Shown in pieces: positions 23,666 to 34,500 of a stretch of 64,000 nt of DNA. The stretch's first letter is position 1; each line of letters starts with the position of its first letter. The stretch comes from Tetmemena sp. SeJ-2015 (lineage: Eukaryota > Ciliophora > Spirotrichea > Sporadotrichida > Oxytrichidae), in NCBI GenBank assembly GCA_027382625.1, contig JAJKFJ010020934.1:1-64000 (forward strand), read 5' to 3'. The position numbers and the translations under genes are program-made. The notes beneath the pieces were generated by a model that worked only from the letters and a program-made list of their open reading frames with translations, had not been told where the DNA came from and ran no database searches.

Positions 23666-26600
23666 ATTATTTGGTTTAGGACACTCAGCAGTCACAGCTG
23701 AGCTTTATTGCCTTAATTAAATGAGAAGGAATATCGTAAAAAGAATTAACTTATGGAGTTCATGTGGACACCTAAATACGAAAAGCCTATCATTTCAAAT
23801 CGAACGACCGAGTCTATGACTTCAGGAGATACAAAACTTTTTACTCACATAATGCATGAAATGTACCAAGGAGGGTGTGGAATTGGCATATGGACTTGGA
23901 GCACCGAAAGAAGAGCATAGCAGTATACTTATAAGGACTAGCTTAATGATCTTATTAACAACAAGGAGAATTCAGCGAATTGTGTTATAGATTATGCATC
24001 TCACTATAAGACAAAGCACATCCTCTTTACCATGGGAATGGACTTTGCTTATTAAAACGCAGATATCACCTATGAATATATTGAAGGTATTGCATAAGCG
24101 TTACTTTCCACAACTCAGGGACACAGATTCAAATTCATCTCTAGCACAGTAAAGGACTATTATGAAGTTTAGTTTTATAAGCTGTAACTAGAGACCAAGA
24201 GCAAAAGAAATTTACCTGGCCCAACTATGAAGGTGACTTCTTCCCTTTTAATGGCAATTTTGATCAGCATTTATGGACTGGATACTTTTCAAGCAGACAA
24301 GCATTTAAAAAGCTAATTAAAGACTTCTCTTCAATTGCTTTCTCATCTAGCTCCCTACTAGGATTACAAAACTTAAAGGATATTCAGGTGCTCAATATTT
24401 GTATTTTAATAATGAAAAAAGAAAGCAAATACTAAACTCGTATTAAGCTTTGGCGCAAATGATTCATCACGATACAATAACTGGCACTTCTCCCAATTTT
24501 GTGATAAAGAGTCATGTTCATCTTTTATCAAAGACACTTGAAGTCAATTTTGTTAATATTTTAAGATATTGGCTAAACTCTAAGTGGATTCTTTGAAAGT
24601 CAAATTTACAATGAGGGCTTGGAAGTGTCTGAATTCACCATGTGCTACTTTAATTTATATATAAGTTAATATGTATCTAATTTACTACTAAAGTCTTTTT
24701 AGAAGAAAAGTGTGTCCTGAAAAAATGGATGACGTTGAGAAAGTTTTTGTAGTCTACAATCCTTCTCCTTAAGACATTAATTTCACTTCATTGCAATTCC
24801 CTGGCTAGAATCTCATTTCATTTACTTATTTTTTACCTTACAGTTTCAGTTTGGAATTCAGAGACTCAAATCTTCGATTAAATAAGCCAGTTGTGTTAGA
24901 TTTCTTGCTATTTAATTGAGAGTTAGAGGAGAGAGTGTAAACTAGTTATCAACTTTAGAATATAATTCATGAAATTGGCTATATTCAAAGTTCAAGTCGT
25001 TCAATAGTCTGAGATAAGTTAAAAGCTAAAAGAATTGGTCAGAGTTATCTAACCTCAAAATCAAGATAAAGAGACTTTGCAACAATTTGCTTTTTTTTAA
25101 TTTATAATGTGGCAGCCAGTTGAAAATATCTAACCCTTTAATTAATCTAGAGATTGAGTAATGCGATTTGGTATAGGCTGCGATTACTTTCAAATTAACC
25201 TATAAGAGGAAAAGAGTTGAAGAGAGAAGATTTGAGTTTGATTTTCGATACTATGTGCCATACCATGAAGGAACTATGAAAAAGCCTGGTCTATATGTCT
25301 TCAAAACTAATGATCTAGACTCAACACCCTATCCTCATCACATAGCATCGATTGAAACACAAAGGGGAAAGAGATTATAGTAGATAGTGATAAAATACTA
25401 GCATACAGTTTACACAGAGCTCAGCCAAGTTAAGATTAAGCTTTTTAAAGATGCAGATGATGTTTAGTTCGATGTAGTGTTTGGAGGTCCTAAAATAAGT
25501 GAGTTCAAATTTGGAGCTGATGTTACCATCAACTGGAGAAGTTTGGACATATAGCATAACAACATATTTTACACTGACGCTAATTCATTAAGCATTATGA
25601 AGAGGATTGCTAATTAGCCTATTTTGAGAGCACAAAATAAGATAAACAAGAAGTATTAAGTAGCTTAGGACTACTATCCTGTCACAAATACGATTTTCAT
25701 AGCTGATGAGGAAAGCTCTGAAGTTTATGAAGATATCTTGCACATGATGGTATTTAATGACGGTAGGGCTCAAGGTGGATCAGCCCACAAGCCAGGCAGA
25801 ATAGAGCTAATGATCAATAGATTCAATAATGGGAATGATGAACTTGGAGTGAAAGAAGCCCTAATTGAAAAATCTCAGACTTTCAATAATGCTATTTATT
25901 CTATTTTTAATTGCTATTGTTACAATTGAAGCGAAATTCTATCTGAGCTATTAAATTGGACGAGAGAATGCTTGGCAGAAAGCACAAAAAAGACATCAGT
26001 AAAATTTATATCCTCCACAGGTATTCTATACGGAGAAGGAGCCGACCCTTAAACGCAATTTTAGCACGAAAGCAAACAAAACAGTAGATATAGGAACTTT
26101 AAATAACTTCTTGGGTTCTAATGATATCTCAGGTATTTCACTTTTGCCAAGCAATAGTCTAGCAAATCTAACGATTTTGGTATCACGTGTTAATGATGAG
26201 AAGCGTTTAGATTAGGATGAAGTATTAAAAGTTACTTGCCAGACTCTTTTGAAACAAAATGAAGGTTAAAAAATATTTAGTTGTTTAGTAAATACAGGTA
26301 CGACAATTCTTGAATTATACTATTTCACAAATAAAAATAAATTTAAATGCTAGGGTCTTTAATATTTTAAAAATAGTGAGAAATATGTCAAGATATGCCA
26401 GTCTATGATATATTTTTTTTTATTACTCTTGAAGCTGACTATTATTTTGTCTTCTCATCGTCATCAATTCGAGAAAAGAATAGTCCTTTGTATCCCATCT
26501 AATAGAATAGCTCAGCTTAAAAGTGTCCAAAAGGATCACAGTGCCATCCAAACTCTGGACTGATCCCAAACTCTTTCTTCAAAATTATTTACTCCAAATA

Positions 26601-27095
26601 AAAGCAGTCATGCTTCATCACTAGCTACCCAACCTCCATTTACAAATTCCCATCTTCCCTCTTTTACTATCTACTTTACATATTCCTTAGTAGTTTGGTT
26701 TTGTGTGTCCCACCATTTTTTGAAGTAGTATATCTCCGCATAAACGAACTTTCGATCCTGCTTCTATTACAAAGCGATCATCAACGAGTCTAAAATCTTC
26801 TTAACCTTTTAGTCATAGTAATCCTCTGGTGTAAAACATTGAGCAAAGAATTTTAAAATTTAATTCTAAAGATAACATTAAGATTCCAGCCTACGTCCTA
26901 ATGAGAATGACTGACCATGTGTATATAGATCATGTCCTCATTTTCGACTTCATTCTAATCAAGCTACAATTCTTCATTTGCAGGTGAGCTAAATTGATTC
27001 TGGGCTCTTAGAATCCTATCAATAGACTGCTCACTATTTCTTAAAAAGCATGTTAAGAAAAGAAACACCCGCAAAAAGTAGAAACTCTTGCTCAT
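23597..27095. CDS. GH38 alpha-mannosidase, scrambled and partly inverted germline gene
   Basis: Lysosomal-type glycosyl hydrolase family 38 enzyme removing alpha-mannose from N-glycans. The N-terminus is on the minus strand (start 27095, hydrophobic signal-like FYFLRVFLFLTCF, metal-binding HSHQDVGW). The rest is on the plus strand. Joined through five pointer pairs it reads ...WVASDEACPTYEDFQLNIF, LKKEFGISPEFGWHCDPFGH, SAVTAELFYQMGYKGLFFSR, IDDDEKEYRKKNQLMEFMW, then HILFTMGMDFAYQNADITYE, HHDTITGTS and NDGRAQGGSAHKPGRIELM. All are family landmarks in the correct order. DEACPTY carries the region of the catalytic nucleophile-side loop, and DPFGHS is the strongly conserved family motif. Plus-strand coding has several further IES gaps (about 24340, 24590, 24940-25110). 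The 3' end is not resolved; about 26380 is used. Confidence 0.85.
23679..23704 (+). other. Mannosidase MDS 4 (26 bp)
   Basis: Bounded by GGACACT (23679-23685) and AGCTGAGCT (23696-23704), so only 10 unique bases lie between its pointers. It encodes GHSAVTAEL, in frame with both partners. Confidence 0.8.
23721..26380 (+). other. Mannosidase MDS 6 and following in-order MDSs
   Basis: Starts at pointer ATGAGAAG (23721-23728) and encodes EKEYRKKNQLMEFMWTPKY onward through the catalytic and C-terminal beta domains (NYEGDFFPFNGNFDQHLWTG, MIHHDTITGTS, NYYPV-like QDYYPVTNTIFIADEES, DGRAQGGSAHKPG). Several AT-rich gaps with frame changes are ordinary unscrambled IESs. The C-terminal limit is approximate. 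Confidence 0.75.
26451..26517 (-). other. Mannosidase MDS 5
   Basis: Bounded by AGCTGAGCT (plus-strand AGCTCAGCT 26509-26517) and ATGAGAAG (plus-strand CTTCTCAT 26451-26458). It encodes AELFYQMGYKGLFFSRIDDD then EK. It is separated from MDS 3 by only 4 nt. Confidence 0.82.
26522..26582 (-). other. Mannosidase MDS 3
   Basis: Bounded by TTGAAGAAA (plus-strand TTTCTTCAA 26574-26582) and GGACACT (plus-strand AGTGTCC 26522-26528). It encodes LKKEFGISPEFGWHCDPFGH. Confidence 0.82.
26609..27095 (-). other. Mannosidase MDS 1
   Basis: Start codon at 27095 to pointer GATGAAGCATG (plus-strand CATGCTTCATC 26609-26619). It encodes the signal-like N-terminus, HSHQDVGW and KEGRWEFVNGGWVASDEA. An AT-rich internal insert near 26860 probably represents a conventional IES within this block. 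Its pointer partner is at 23597-23607 on the opposite strand. Confidence 0.8.
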
Positions 27096-27162
27096 TATTA
27101 TTCTTAGTTTATTTTAAGTATTTAGTTGATTAACTTTAATGAGAAAATGAAGAGTGATTAAA

Positions 27163-27927
27163 TCATTATGAATTTCTTATTTGTGTTGATGATATATCTA
27201 TTCTAAAGTCAGATAAATCTGAGAAAAGCTTTCTGTGATGAGGTTAAAGCTCAGCCATTGAGTCCTCAGCAAGAGTGTCAAATTAGTTCGTCGTAGGATT
27301 TAGCCTTCCAGCTACTATGAATCTATTGCTGTTAATCTTAAATAGTGAACATAATTTAGCATGATAAACCTTAGAAGGTTTATTTGAGAATGAATCCATC
27401 ACTTTATCTAATCCTTCTTAAGTGTCGCCATAGTATCTTTTATCGATGACCCTCATATATGTATCATATCCAAGTATTAAAGCGCATTCATGAAAGTACT
27501 CTGCCTTCTAGTAAAACAAAGAGATGTTCGTGATCAACAGATTTAGCTTGAGTTTTTCAAACTACTGTATCCTCTATTCCAAGACTTCAACTTCTGCAAT
27601 ATATTTATCTGCTCTGCTTATTGCTAACTCGAATATCTTCCATTCAAGATTTGCAGCTCTTGCTGCTTAATCTAAAAGTGAAATGTGACCCTCATGGATA
27701 GGATTGAAAGCTCCGCCAAGGATAGCTGCGTTCTTAATTAAATTAATTGGAGATAGAGTTGTATCAAGAGGAATAATCTGAAAATCTTCTCTTGAGCCAG
27801 TTGCAAAAGGCAAATACACCATTTTAAATTCCACTTCTTTCATTCTTTGTAAAAGAGAAGCTAAATTAAAAGCCTTCATATCTTCCATCAAAAATATTTT
27901 TTTTTCTTCTAAAGTTGCAATCATCAT
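27163..27927 (-). CDS. Cytidylyltransferase-fold nucleotidyltransferase (NMNAT-like)
   Basis: One uninterrupted frame of about 254 codons, ATG 27927 to TGA 27163-27165, so no IES is needed. The nucleotide-binding motif GGAFNPIHEGHISLLDQA corresponds to the GGxFxPxHxGH signature, and the C-terminal DFRIDISSTQIRNS to the ISSTxIR signature of NMN/nicotinate adenylyltransferases. Between them lie SLFYQKAEYF, ALILGYDTYMRVIDKRYYGD and NRFIVAGRL, in the expected places for the family. The extra N-terminal 70 residues (FNLASLLQRMKEVEFKMVYL) do not belong to the catalytic domain and may be the remnant of a CinA-like fusion. The substrate cannot be fixed from the sequence. It starts and ends within 70 bp of the mannosidase MDS 1 start, tail to head on the same strand. 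Confidence 0.75.
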
Positions 27928-28191
27928 CTAATTTCAATATATGATAAAATCGATTCACTAAACATGTAATTAAATAATTATCCGATTATAAGTTTCTTAA
28001 ATTATTTGGGACATCTCAAGCTCAGGATTTTTAATTAAAGCCCTAATCTAAAAGTGCAAACATGAATGGTTTAAAATCAAAATCAGAGATCTGTTTTATT
28101 GTCTTTGTTTTAGCTTTTAAGTTCATTAGAGACATTTTCAACTAGAATTAAATGATAGATGCATATTTTTTGAAATTTAAATTAAGACAAC

Positions 28192-31100
28192 ATGAACTCA
28201 GATCAATTAGACTTCACAGTGGAAAATGATTCCTCTTTGACTAAGCTGATGACATTTATTGGCAGCTCCTATGAAAAGAAAAGGTTCTCAATGAAGTATA
28301 AGGATCAGGCTCTTGAGAAAGAATGCTTAAATTTTATGTCTTTTTGTTACTTGGAAGTTTAACATAAGAAGATTAAGTCTTATGGATTGGTATACACGAT
28401 TGAAGTTATAGTAATTTGGGCTTTCTTCGCTATATTCTAAACTATAAGATATTTCCAGCTAGACCACAAGTACCCTCCTTATAAATTGGTAATGGGATGC
28501 ACAGCCATATTTATAGCTTAGGTTACGATTCACTACTTGCTTGCTAGAATATAATTAAGTATTCATGAATGATGATTATTGAATATGGAAATTTTTTGGC
28601 GTACACCTGGGTGGTTTTCAATCGCTAGTTATTTTTGTAATGATGATTGAAACCATGATTCTTGGTAATCCCACTTAAGCTTCTGTAGATGGGTTTGTAA
28701 TCATTCCAGCAGTCTTAGTATCTGCTGCTTTCCTAAGCTACGACCAAGTATAAATTGTAGTCTATTACGCACTTATAATGTTCTACAGTCTAATGAGAAC
28801 GTACAAATGGATTAATGAGGACTTTCGCTATTCCAGGTTTAATATCTTCGTTGCGATAGCACTAGGGATCGTGTACTCTTTTGCAAGATATAACTAACGC
28901 AGAGACAGGGAGAGATTTGAGCAGATAAAGAGCCAGAGACAGCTGCTGAGACTGTTTAATTTAAGTTTAACAATCTCATAAAGGTTTACCACGATGGGAT
29001 ATTGATAACCCAGGCTGAGGAGATAGTCTATACCAATTAATCAGTTGCTTCAATATTTAATATCAAAACCACTGAAGACATTCTCAATATTTATCATAAT
29101 TTTTCGAAAAATAATTATTTTTTTAAAATTAAGATATAAAATAATAAATATAGCTGAGAATTTAATAAAAAAGAAATTTAAATTAGAAATTAAATTAAAA
29201 ATGGAAAAAATCAGCGGCTGTTGAAGTGTTCAGATTTAAATAATAATTAAATTCATTCAGCATAAATTTAAAGAACTTTTCACCCTTGCAATTTTTGTGG
29301 GGGACCTCATTCAGATTATTAGCGACAAAAGTTCAGATGAAGAGAGATGAAGATGATAAAAATGGCGCGACATATCTTTTTTATTGAGAGGGGTGAAAAA
29401 GATGTTAAAGAAGAAACTCATATTAATTTTTGATCAGATGAAAGCTGCAATCAGGGGGTAAAACTGCTTTTCAACTGACACGAAGTTGCAACTCTCATTT
29501 ATTTTTTTAAAAAATCCGATTTTAATTAAAATTTAAACTATATTAAATAACGATGAAGTTAAAATTTCGCAATAATTCATCATAAAAAATAATTTGTCTT
29601 TGATGAGTTGATCCATTATATTTTCAAGTAAAACATGTAGCTTGAGATTGCATCAAATTATATTACGAGTGTGTTTAGATTTTAGCTCGTCAATCATTTA
29701 ATTAGTAGCAAGCACGCATAAGATTTAATTTCTAAAAAGATAAGTATAATTAAAGGAGAAAATAACCAAGAATAATAAAATTGAATTGAATAAAAATATT
29801 TTGACTCAAAATAAGTTATAGGATAATTAAGACGAAGATAGACCTTTTGAAAATAGACAGTCACTAAAATTTAAATCATCTAAATCGAAATTTAAGCTTC
29901 ATATTTATTAAATAGAATTTAATTAATAAGAAAATGTAATATTTACCTTTTTTAAATTTCTAGTCACTTAGGATAATGAATAGAATCCAACTTTCTAAGA
30001 TTTTATTACTTATTTTAAGATAGACCTTTCCTTACGACTAAATTGGGCGAGTTGGATCGAGATTTAAAGCTAAAGCAGTCTTTAATGAATTCAAAGCCCA
30101 AATTTAAGGATTTTTACTTGAACAATACATCTGATGATCTTAATGGAATCTTGATTAAAACTTATAATTTTTGAAGTCTTTGATGAATGAGAGCATCCAT
30201 GATTTATGGGATTATATTTAAAAGAACTAAAAGTACTTAGACCCTTCCAAAAAATTTAACAGAGAGTATTTAATTAATCCCCTCGATGGTCTTTACTTCA
30301 GACAAAAGTCTCTTTAATTTTATTTACTCTAGCACCTCGAGTAAGCTTTGAAGAAGATGAAGATGAGGCTAATTAGCCTAAGATTTTGCAGGTGTTTTCC
30401 TAAACTCTTAAACTTGGAAATAAAGTCTTCGTCATGACTACTGTTAGAGACTAGTCCTAATGGCTTCAAATAGAGCAGTAAACATCACTATAATCCAGAT
30501 ATATTTATGAATAATCTGTTAAAGAGTTTAAAAGAATTTATCGGCACTCAAGACTTTAGCATTTGCATCCGCAGCACATGAATTTAGAAACCCCTTGAAC
30601 GCTATAAACTCCTCCCTCTAAATTCTAGATGGGAAAATAAGCGACCAGCTCTCGATGCAATTTCTCTCAACCGCCAAGAACTGCTCAAAATTAATGCTTT
30701 TCCTAGTCAATGATATCCTAGACTTCTCACAATTAGAATCCAAGAGTATTGTCCTCAACATAGAAGAAGCTAACATTGTATTTTTTAATTAATTTATGTT
30801 GTTCAATTGACAGAATACTGCTTTTCTATTTTAGAACTCAAAGCCAACTTGAAGAATCTTGAATTAGCTTTCGAATTTTCCCCAGACTTCCCAAAGAAAG
30901 TTATTTTAAGTGCGAACTGACCCAAACAGAGTTAGTCAAATCCTTATAAACTTACTCTCTAATTCTATTAAGTACACTCAGGAAGGTTATGTCAAACTGT
31001 AAGGATCCCTAAATCTTAACACTTAAGCAGTGGAGTTGTGCGTCATCGATAGCGGAGTGGGAATGAGCTCTTCGCAAATTGGGAAACTGTTTTCAGCTTT

Positions 31101-33322
31101 TACGAAATTCAAGTCCAACAGACACCTCAACAAAGATGGGGTTGGTCTCGGTTTAACTATCAGCAAAAACTTAGCTAAGGCTCTTGGTGGAGACATATCC
31201 GTGACATCTGAAGTAGACCAAGGTTCAAAGTTTACTTTGCATCTTCCATTTGACTCTTCAAATGAATTCTTCGGAATTCACTCGCAACCTGATTAAAGAG
31301 AGATTAACTAAATAGTAAACGATCATAACGATTTCATGAATGAATCATAGCAATTGTATTTTGATAAAAATACTTCGCGCTCTGATTCCTAACTATATAA
31401 TCAAGACAGTAAAAGCTTTTCAGATGCTGGTATAGGTGCTATTTAGAGTATATTTAATTTCTTTGAGCCAAGTGTTGAGACAAATTAAGATAGAAAATAG
31501 GTTTAAGAATAAAGATGATTATGCGACCACAGACTAAATTCATTTTTGTGAAGATAAATTGAAGCGAGTTAGTAGATTAAGGTGTGGCAACTCCAATCTT
31601 TTCAATGATGAAGAAGAGAACAGTGTTGATGCAGGTATTAAAAATAGAAAAGACAGTAAAGTTTAATCTCAAGTCAAAATGTCAAAGTATTTAGGAATTT
31701 ATTATGATATTTGCTTATCTTAGGATTATTTTACATAAATAGTCTTCAAGGGTCTTGAATTATAGGTGAGAATTTAATGCAAAATATCTAATGCTTTTTC
31801 AATGAAAAACTGGCAATTATTTGCCCTTTCTGTAATTGAGATATGATACTTAAATTTGCAATTTTCTAGCGAACATTTTGAATATGCTTAAGAGTAACTT
31901 TTTTTTCTTCCATCTCTTTTCGATATAGTGTTTGATTTTTGTTTTCAATTCTGGTGTACCTTTCTTAGTCAAAGTTTGATTCTCACTGACTTCTATTCAT
32001 GTTTTCTTGATTCATGTCTACTTCCTACATATTCTGGATTTTTAGATCCCTAATCCTTTTTCAATGCTTCTTAAGTCAAATGAAGATCACCATTGAAATG
32101 GTTTTGACTCCCAATCCCTGTTCTCTTCTGAAACTTTAGCTCTTCACACATAACTTAAAGCTACTAATAGAAGAATGGAATTAATGGAGTCTTATCAGAC
32201 GAGCATTAATGGAATTCTAAAGTGCGCATTACTCACCTTACAAATTATCACCAACGACCTCTACAATTCGCACCAACTAACAAGCCGATTCGCACCTCCA
32301 CTTATAATCATCAAGAAATTAGTATTCTATTTTCAAAGTTGTGTCTAATTTTCTACATTTATTCGGCTGCATTCTAATTAGAATTTATTTTCTTGCTCCA
32401 ATAATTATCTGATATGGTTTCAGTATCTGATATCCATGCTTGTAAAAAGCTTACTCCTGCCTTACTAGGCCTTCTCGAGTTGCTCTCCAAAACGCCATTG
32501 CTTTTTGCTAATCATTGTACTGAAAACATAAATAAATTAGAGTACACCTCTTGAGTGGGTAGTATTATCTTTTAGTCAATTTGTAACATCTGCTAGTAAA
32601 GGTCTTTGCAGGGTTCAATAAGTGATAACTCTTAGAATGATAGAAGCTACAACCCTTGCAAAGATAAATCTCAAGGTTTATGTATCCTTCAATTTTTAGT
32701 TTACATATCTCAAACCCTAAATACAATTAAAGTGTTATAAATTAATCCATAGTTATTTTAGAAAAAAAACATTCGCTTTTTTGCATTAAAATCTCTCCTA
32801 TAAATGAACTATACTTTCTAGAATGGAAAGAGCTTGGGCAGTGACTCTCTAAGAGCTAAAATTTTAACCCCTTGCCAGTGCCCCAGAGTTTTAGCGGTAG
32901 ATGATGAGCCATTTAACTTGCTAGCACTTCAGGGTTTGCTTTGTCAGTTAAATGTGGAAAGTGTGGACACCTGCTTCAATGGAAAACAGGCTATTGAAAA
33001 AATACTTGAGAACTAAAAAGGAAATTGCTTTAACCATCAGCCTTATGAGCTTGTGCTTATCGATAATTAAATGCCTGTTATGGGAGGTATAGAGGCTATT
33101 ACAAAACTTAGGGATATTGCTGCCAACAAACCAAACACAAATCTTGGGAGGATTGTGCTTCTAACAGGAGATGAGAACATGCTAAACAATCAGCGGTTCT
33201 CACATTTATTTGACGATGTCATCCTCAAGCTATTTTTATTTATTGTTTTTCTTTTAAAGCCTATAGATTCTAATATTCTAAGTGTTCTTTTAATGCAGAC
33301 TAACTCATTCAGCTAGATTTGA
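28192..33322 (+). CDS. Membrane hybrid histidine kinase, paralog A
   Basis: Multi-pass N-terminal membrane domain (VYTIEVIVIWAFFAIFQTI, AVLVSAAFLSYDQVQIVVYY), a PAS-like segment VYHDGILITQAEEIVYTNQS, HisKA with H-box AAHEFRNPLNAINSS (near 30575), the ATPase N-box TDPNRVSQILINLLSNSIKY, G1 DSGVGM, G2 GVGLGL, and a C-terminal receiver domain (VLAVDDEPFN, phospho-acceptor Asp in LVLIDNQMPVMGG, Lys in VILKP). ATG 28192, TGA 33320-33322. Many IESs: GTTTAA 11 nt at 28954-28970, AAG 10 nt at 30898-30910, AAGC 30 nt at 33227-33260, and larger ones of about 0.9 kb (29085-29985) and 1.04 kb (31761-32802). All core residues are present, so the assembled enzyme should be active. The ligand sensed is unknown. 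Confidence 0.8.
28954..28970 (+). other. Micro-IES, 11 nt, pointer GTTTAA
   Basis: GTTTAA occurs at 28954-28959 and 28965-28970. Removing 11 nt joins ...SQRQLLRLF directly to NNLIKVYHDG and restores frame. The same insertion is present in paralog B at 37450-37466. Confidence 0.75.
29085..29985. other. AT-rich eliminated region in kinase A
   Basis: About 0.9 kb without coding sense between the PAS-like segment (...SIFNIKTTEDILN) and the next coding segments. A GC-richer island (about 29270-29490) contains an imperfect inverted pair, TTTTCACCC near 29277 and GGGGTGAAAAAG near 29391. The exact pointers were not found. No RNA gene was recognised. Confidence 0.45.
30898..30910 (+). other. Micro-IES, 10 nt, pointer AAG
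   Basis: AAG at 30898-30900 and 30908-30910 flanks TTATTTT. Removing 10 nt gives SPDFPKKVRTDPNRVSQIL, the normal spacing ahead of the kinase N-box. Paralog B has the identical insertion at 39458-39470. Confidence 0.75.
31761..32802. other. 1.04-kb IES insertion present in kinase A only
   Basis: TATA at 31761-31764 and 32799-32802 bracket a 1.04-kb block that has no counterpart in paralog B, where GTCTTGAATTA runs almost directly into AATGAGCTATACTTTC (40315-40340). A coding-like stretch (about 32090-32400; EEWNQWSLIRRALMEFQSAH) lies inside and matches nothing I recognise. It could be a stray MDS of another gene or transposon remnant. Confidence 0.5.
33227..33260 (+). other. IES, 30 nt, pointer AAGC, in the receiver domain
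   Basis: AAGC at 33227-33230 and 33257-33260. Removing 30 nt gives DDVILKPIDSNIL, restoring the conserved Lys-Pro of receiver domains. Paralog B carries the same IES between 40751 and 40784. Confidence 0.75.
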
Positions 33323-33539
33323 TTTGTTATATATCCAGTTTAATAGAAACGGGATCCTTTTTATTTATTTAAGACTTTGGCTAAAAGAGAGATATTATGT
33401 CTCTATATTATTAAGATGTATAAAAGCCTCATTACTCCTTTATATTATAAGAAAGTGAAAATTAGTTGTGTATAATTAATTTCTTTATTAATACTTATAA
33501 TCATGCTAAATTTTAACCCTAAACAGGTTTATTTTGACG

Positions 33540-33800
33540 TCTGTCTCATATTCTCTGAATTTTATACCTGCTTCCTCTATCTCAGATAACTGAGTGTTAG
33601 TTCATAGTTCTTATTATTACTGCTTCTAACTTTTCAAAGGTCTGATAGCTGTCTCTTACAATGTCTTGTTGCGAATTATATTCATCATCTTCACTTGTCA
33701 CACTAGTAGTATTCCTCTGGTTTCATATCGCATTCAAGTATGAATGCAACTATAGACCAAATGTCCCACTGCACTGAACCGTTGAGCGAGAGATTAATCA
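33540..33800 (-). pseudogene. Protein-kinase-like fragment (candidate TBE 57-kDa ORF remnant)
   Basis: Reading minus, VQWDIWSIVAFILECDMKPE resembles subdomain IX of protein kinases (DxWSxGxxxxE), followed by EYNSQQDIVRDSYQTFEKLE. No other kinase subdomains are present, so this is a fragment. It is placed in the TBE-like element because kinase domains are known from the 57-kDa TBE protein and because of its location. Confidence 0.4.
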
Positions 33801-33867
33801 AAAGTACAAATCGTGTTGTAACAGGATTGATTTAATATGTATATATTGAGGAAGATACATTCCAATA

Positions 33868-34500
33868 ATGTATGGAACAAAGATCTCGTTCCTCAAAGCA
33901 ATTCTTGCTGATGAGAAGAAGCTCTCAAAACAATCGATGTCAACATGATGGAGATCCCAAACTATCCTGAGATCTCAGTCACTAATATGTATGACGATGC
34001 GATGGGAGATCCGGAGGTTGCTCTATTCTTCCTAACAAGGAACAACTCTCAAACAAGTTCCCAGAACGAAGGTTCTTCTTTGGGTCCTTGCTACTGTACG
34101 TGAGAGTACCTAAAGAGATCATTAAAGTGCACACAGGAAGAGATTCTAAGTAGAGGAAAAGACCCAAAGAATCAAGGAATATTTATCAGCGACGAAGGGT
34201 TTCAGCAGCTACAGAGTATCCCTCTTCTCTAATAAGTTTTAGATTTTAACTGAGTAGAGAAACCTGGTACTGGTTACTTAATGAAGTAGAGAGCAAAGGT
34301 TTTCAGAGCACGGAAGCAAAATACAAGCATCGAGGTGAGCAAGCGTCTATCATTATACAAACTTAGGAACGACGAGATGCACATAGATGGGGGAGCAGGT
34401 TCGAAGATGAGGAAGTTTGGTCCATCTGGCCAAACAGAAGTGAGAAAGGAACCTCTTAAGAATCCTTCTTCCCAGATAAGCAAAAGAGACTTAAGTCATT
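33868..34500 (+). pseudogene. Basic protein of the TBE-like element, frameshifted
   Basis: Reads MYGTKISFLKAILADE, then (after a 2-nt surplus) EALKTIDVNMMEIPNYPEIS, then FPERRFFFGSLLLYVRVPK, then a basic region RDSKQRKRPKESRNIYQRRR and KVFRARKQNTSIEVSKRLSL. Three frame shifts are needed. Position and charge make it a candidate for the TBE 22-kDa protein, but I cannot confirm that by alignment. Confidence 0.45.

Noticed and set aside
28954..28970. Spliceosomal introns or sequencing indels as the cause of the short frame breaks
   Set aside because: The pieces lack GT-AG ends, lie between exact direct repeats, and two of them are identical in both kinase paralogs. Genuine introns do seem to exist elsewhere (for example GTATGT...TATAG in NBP35).
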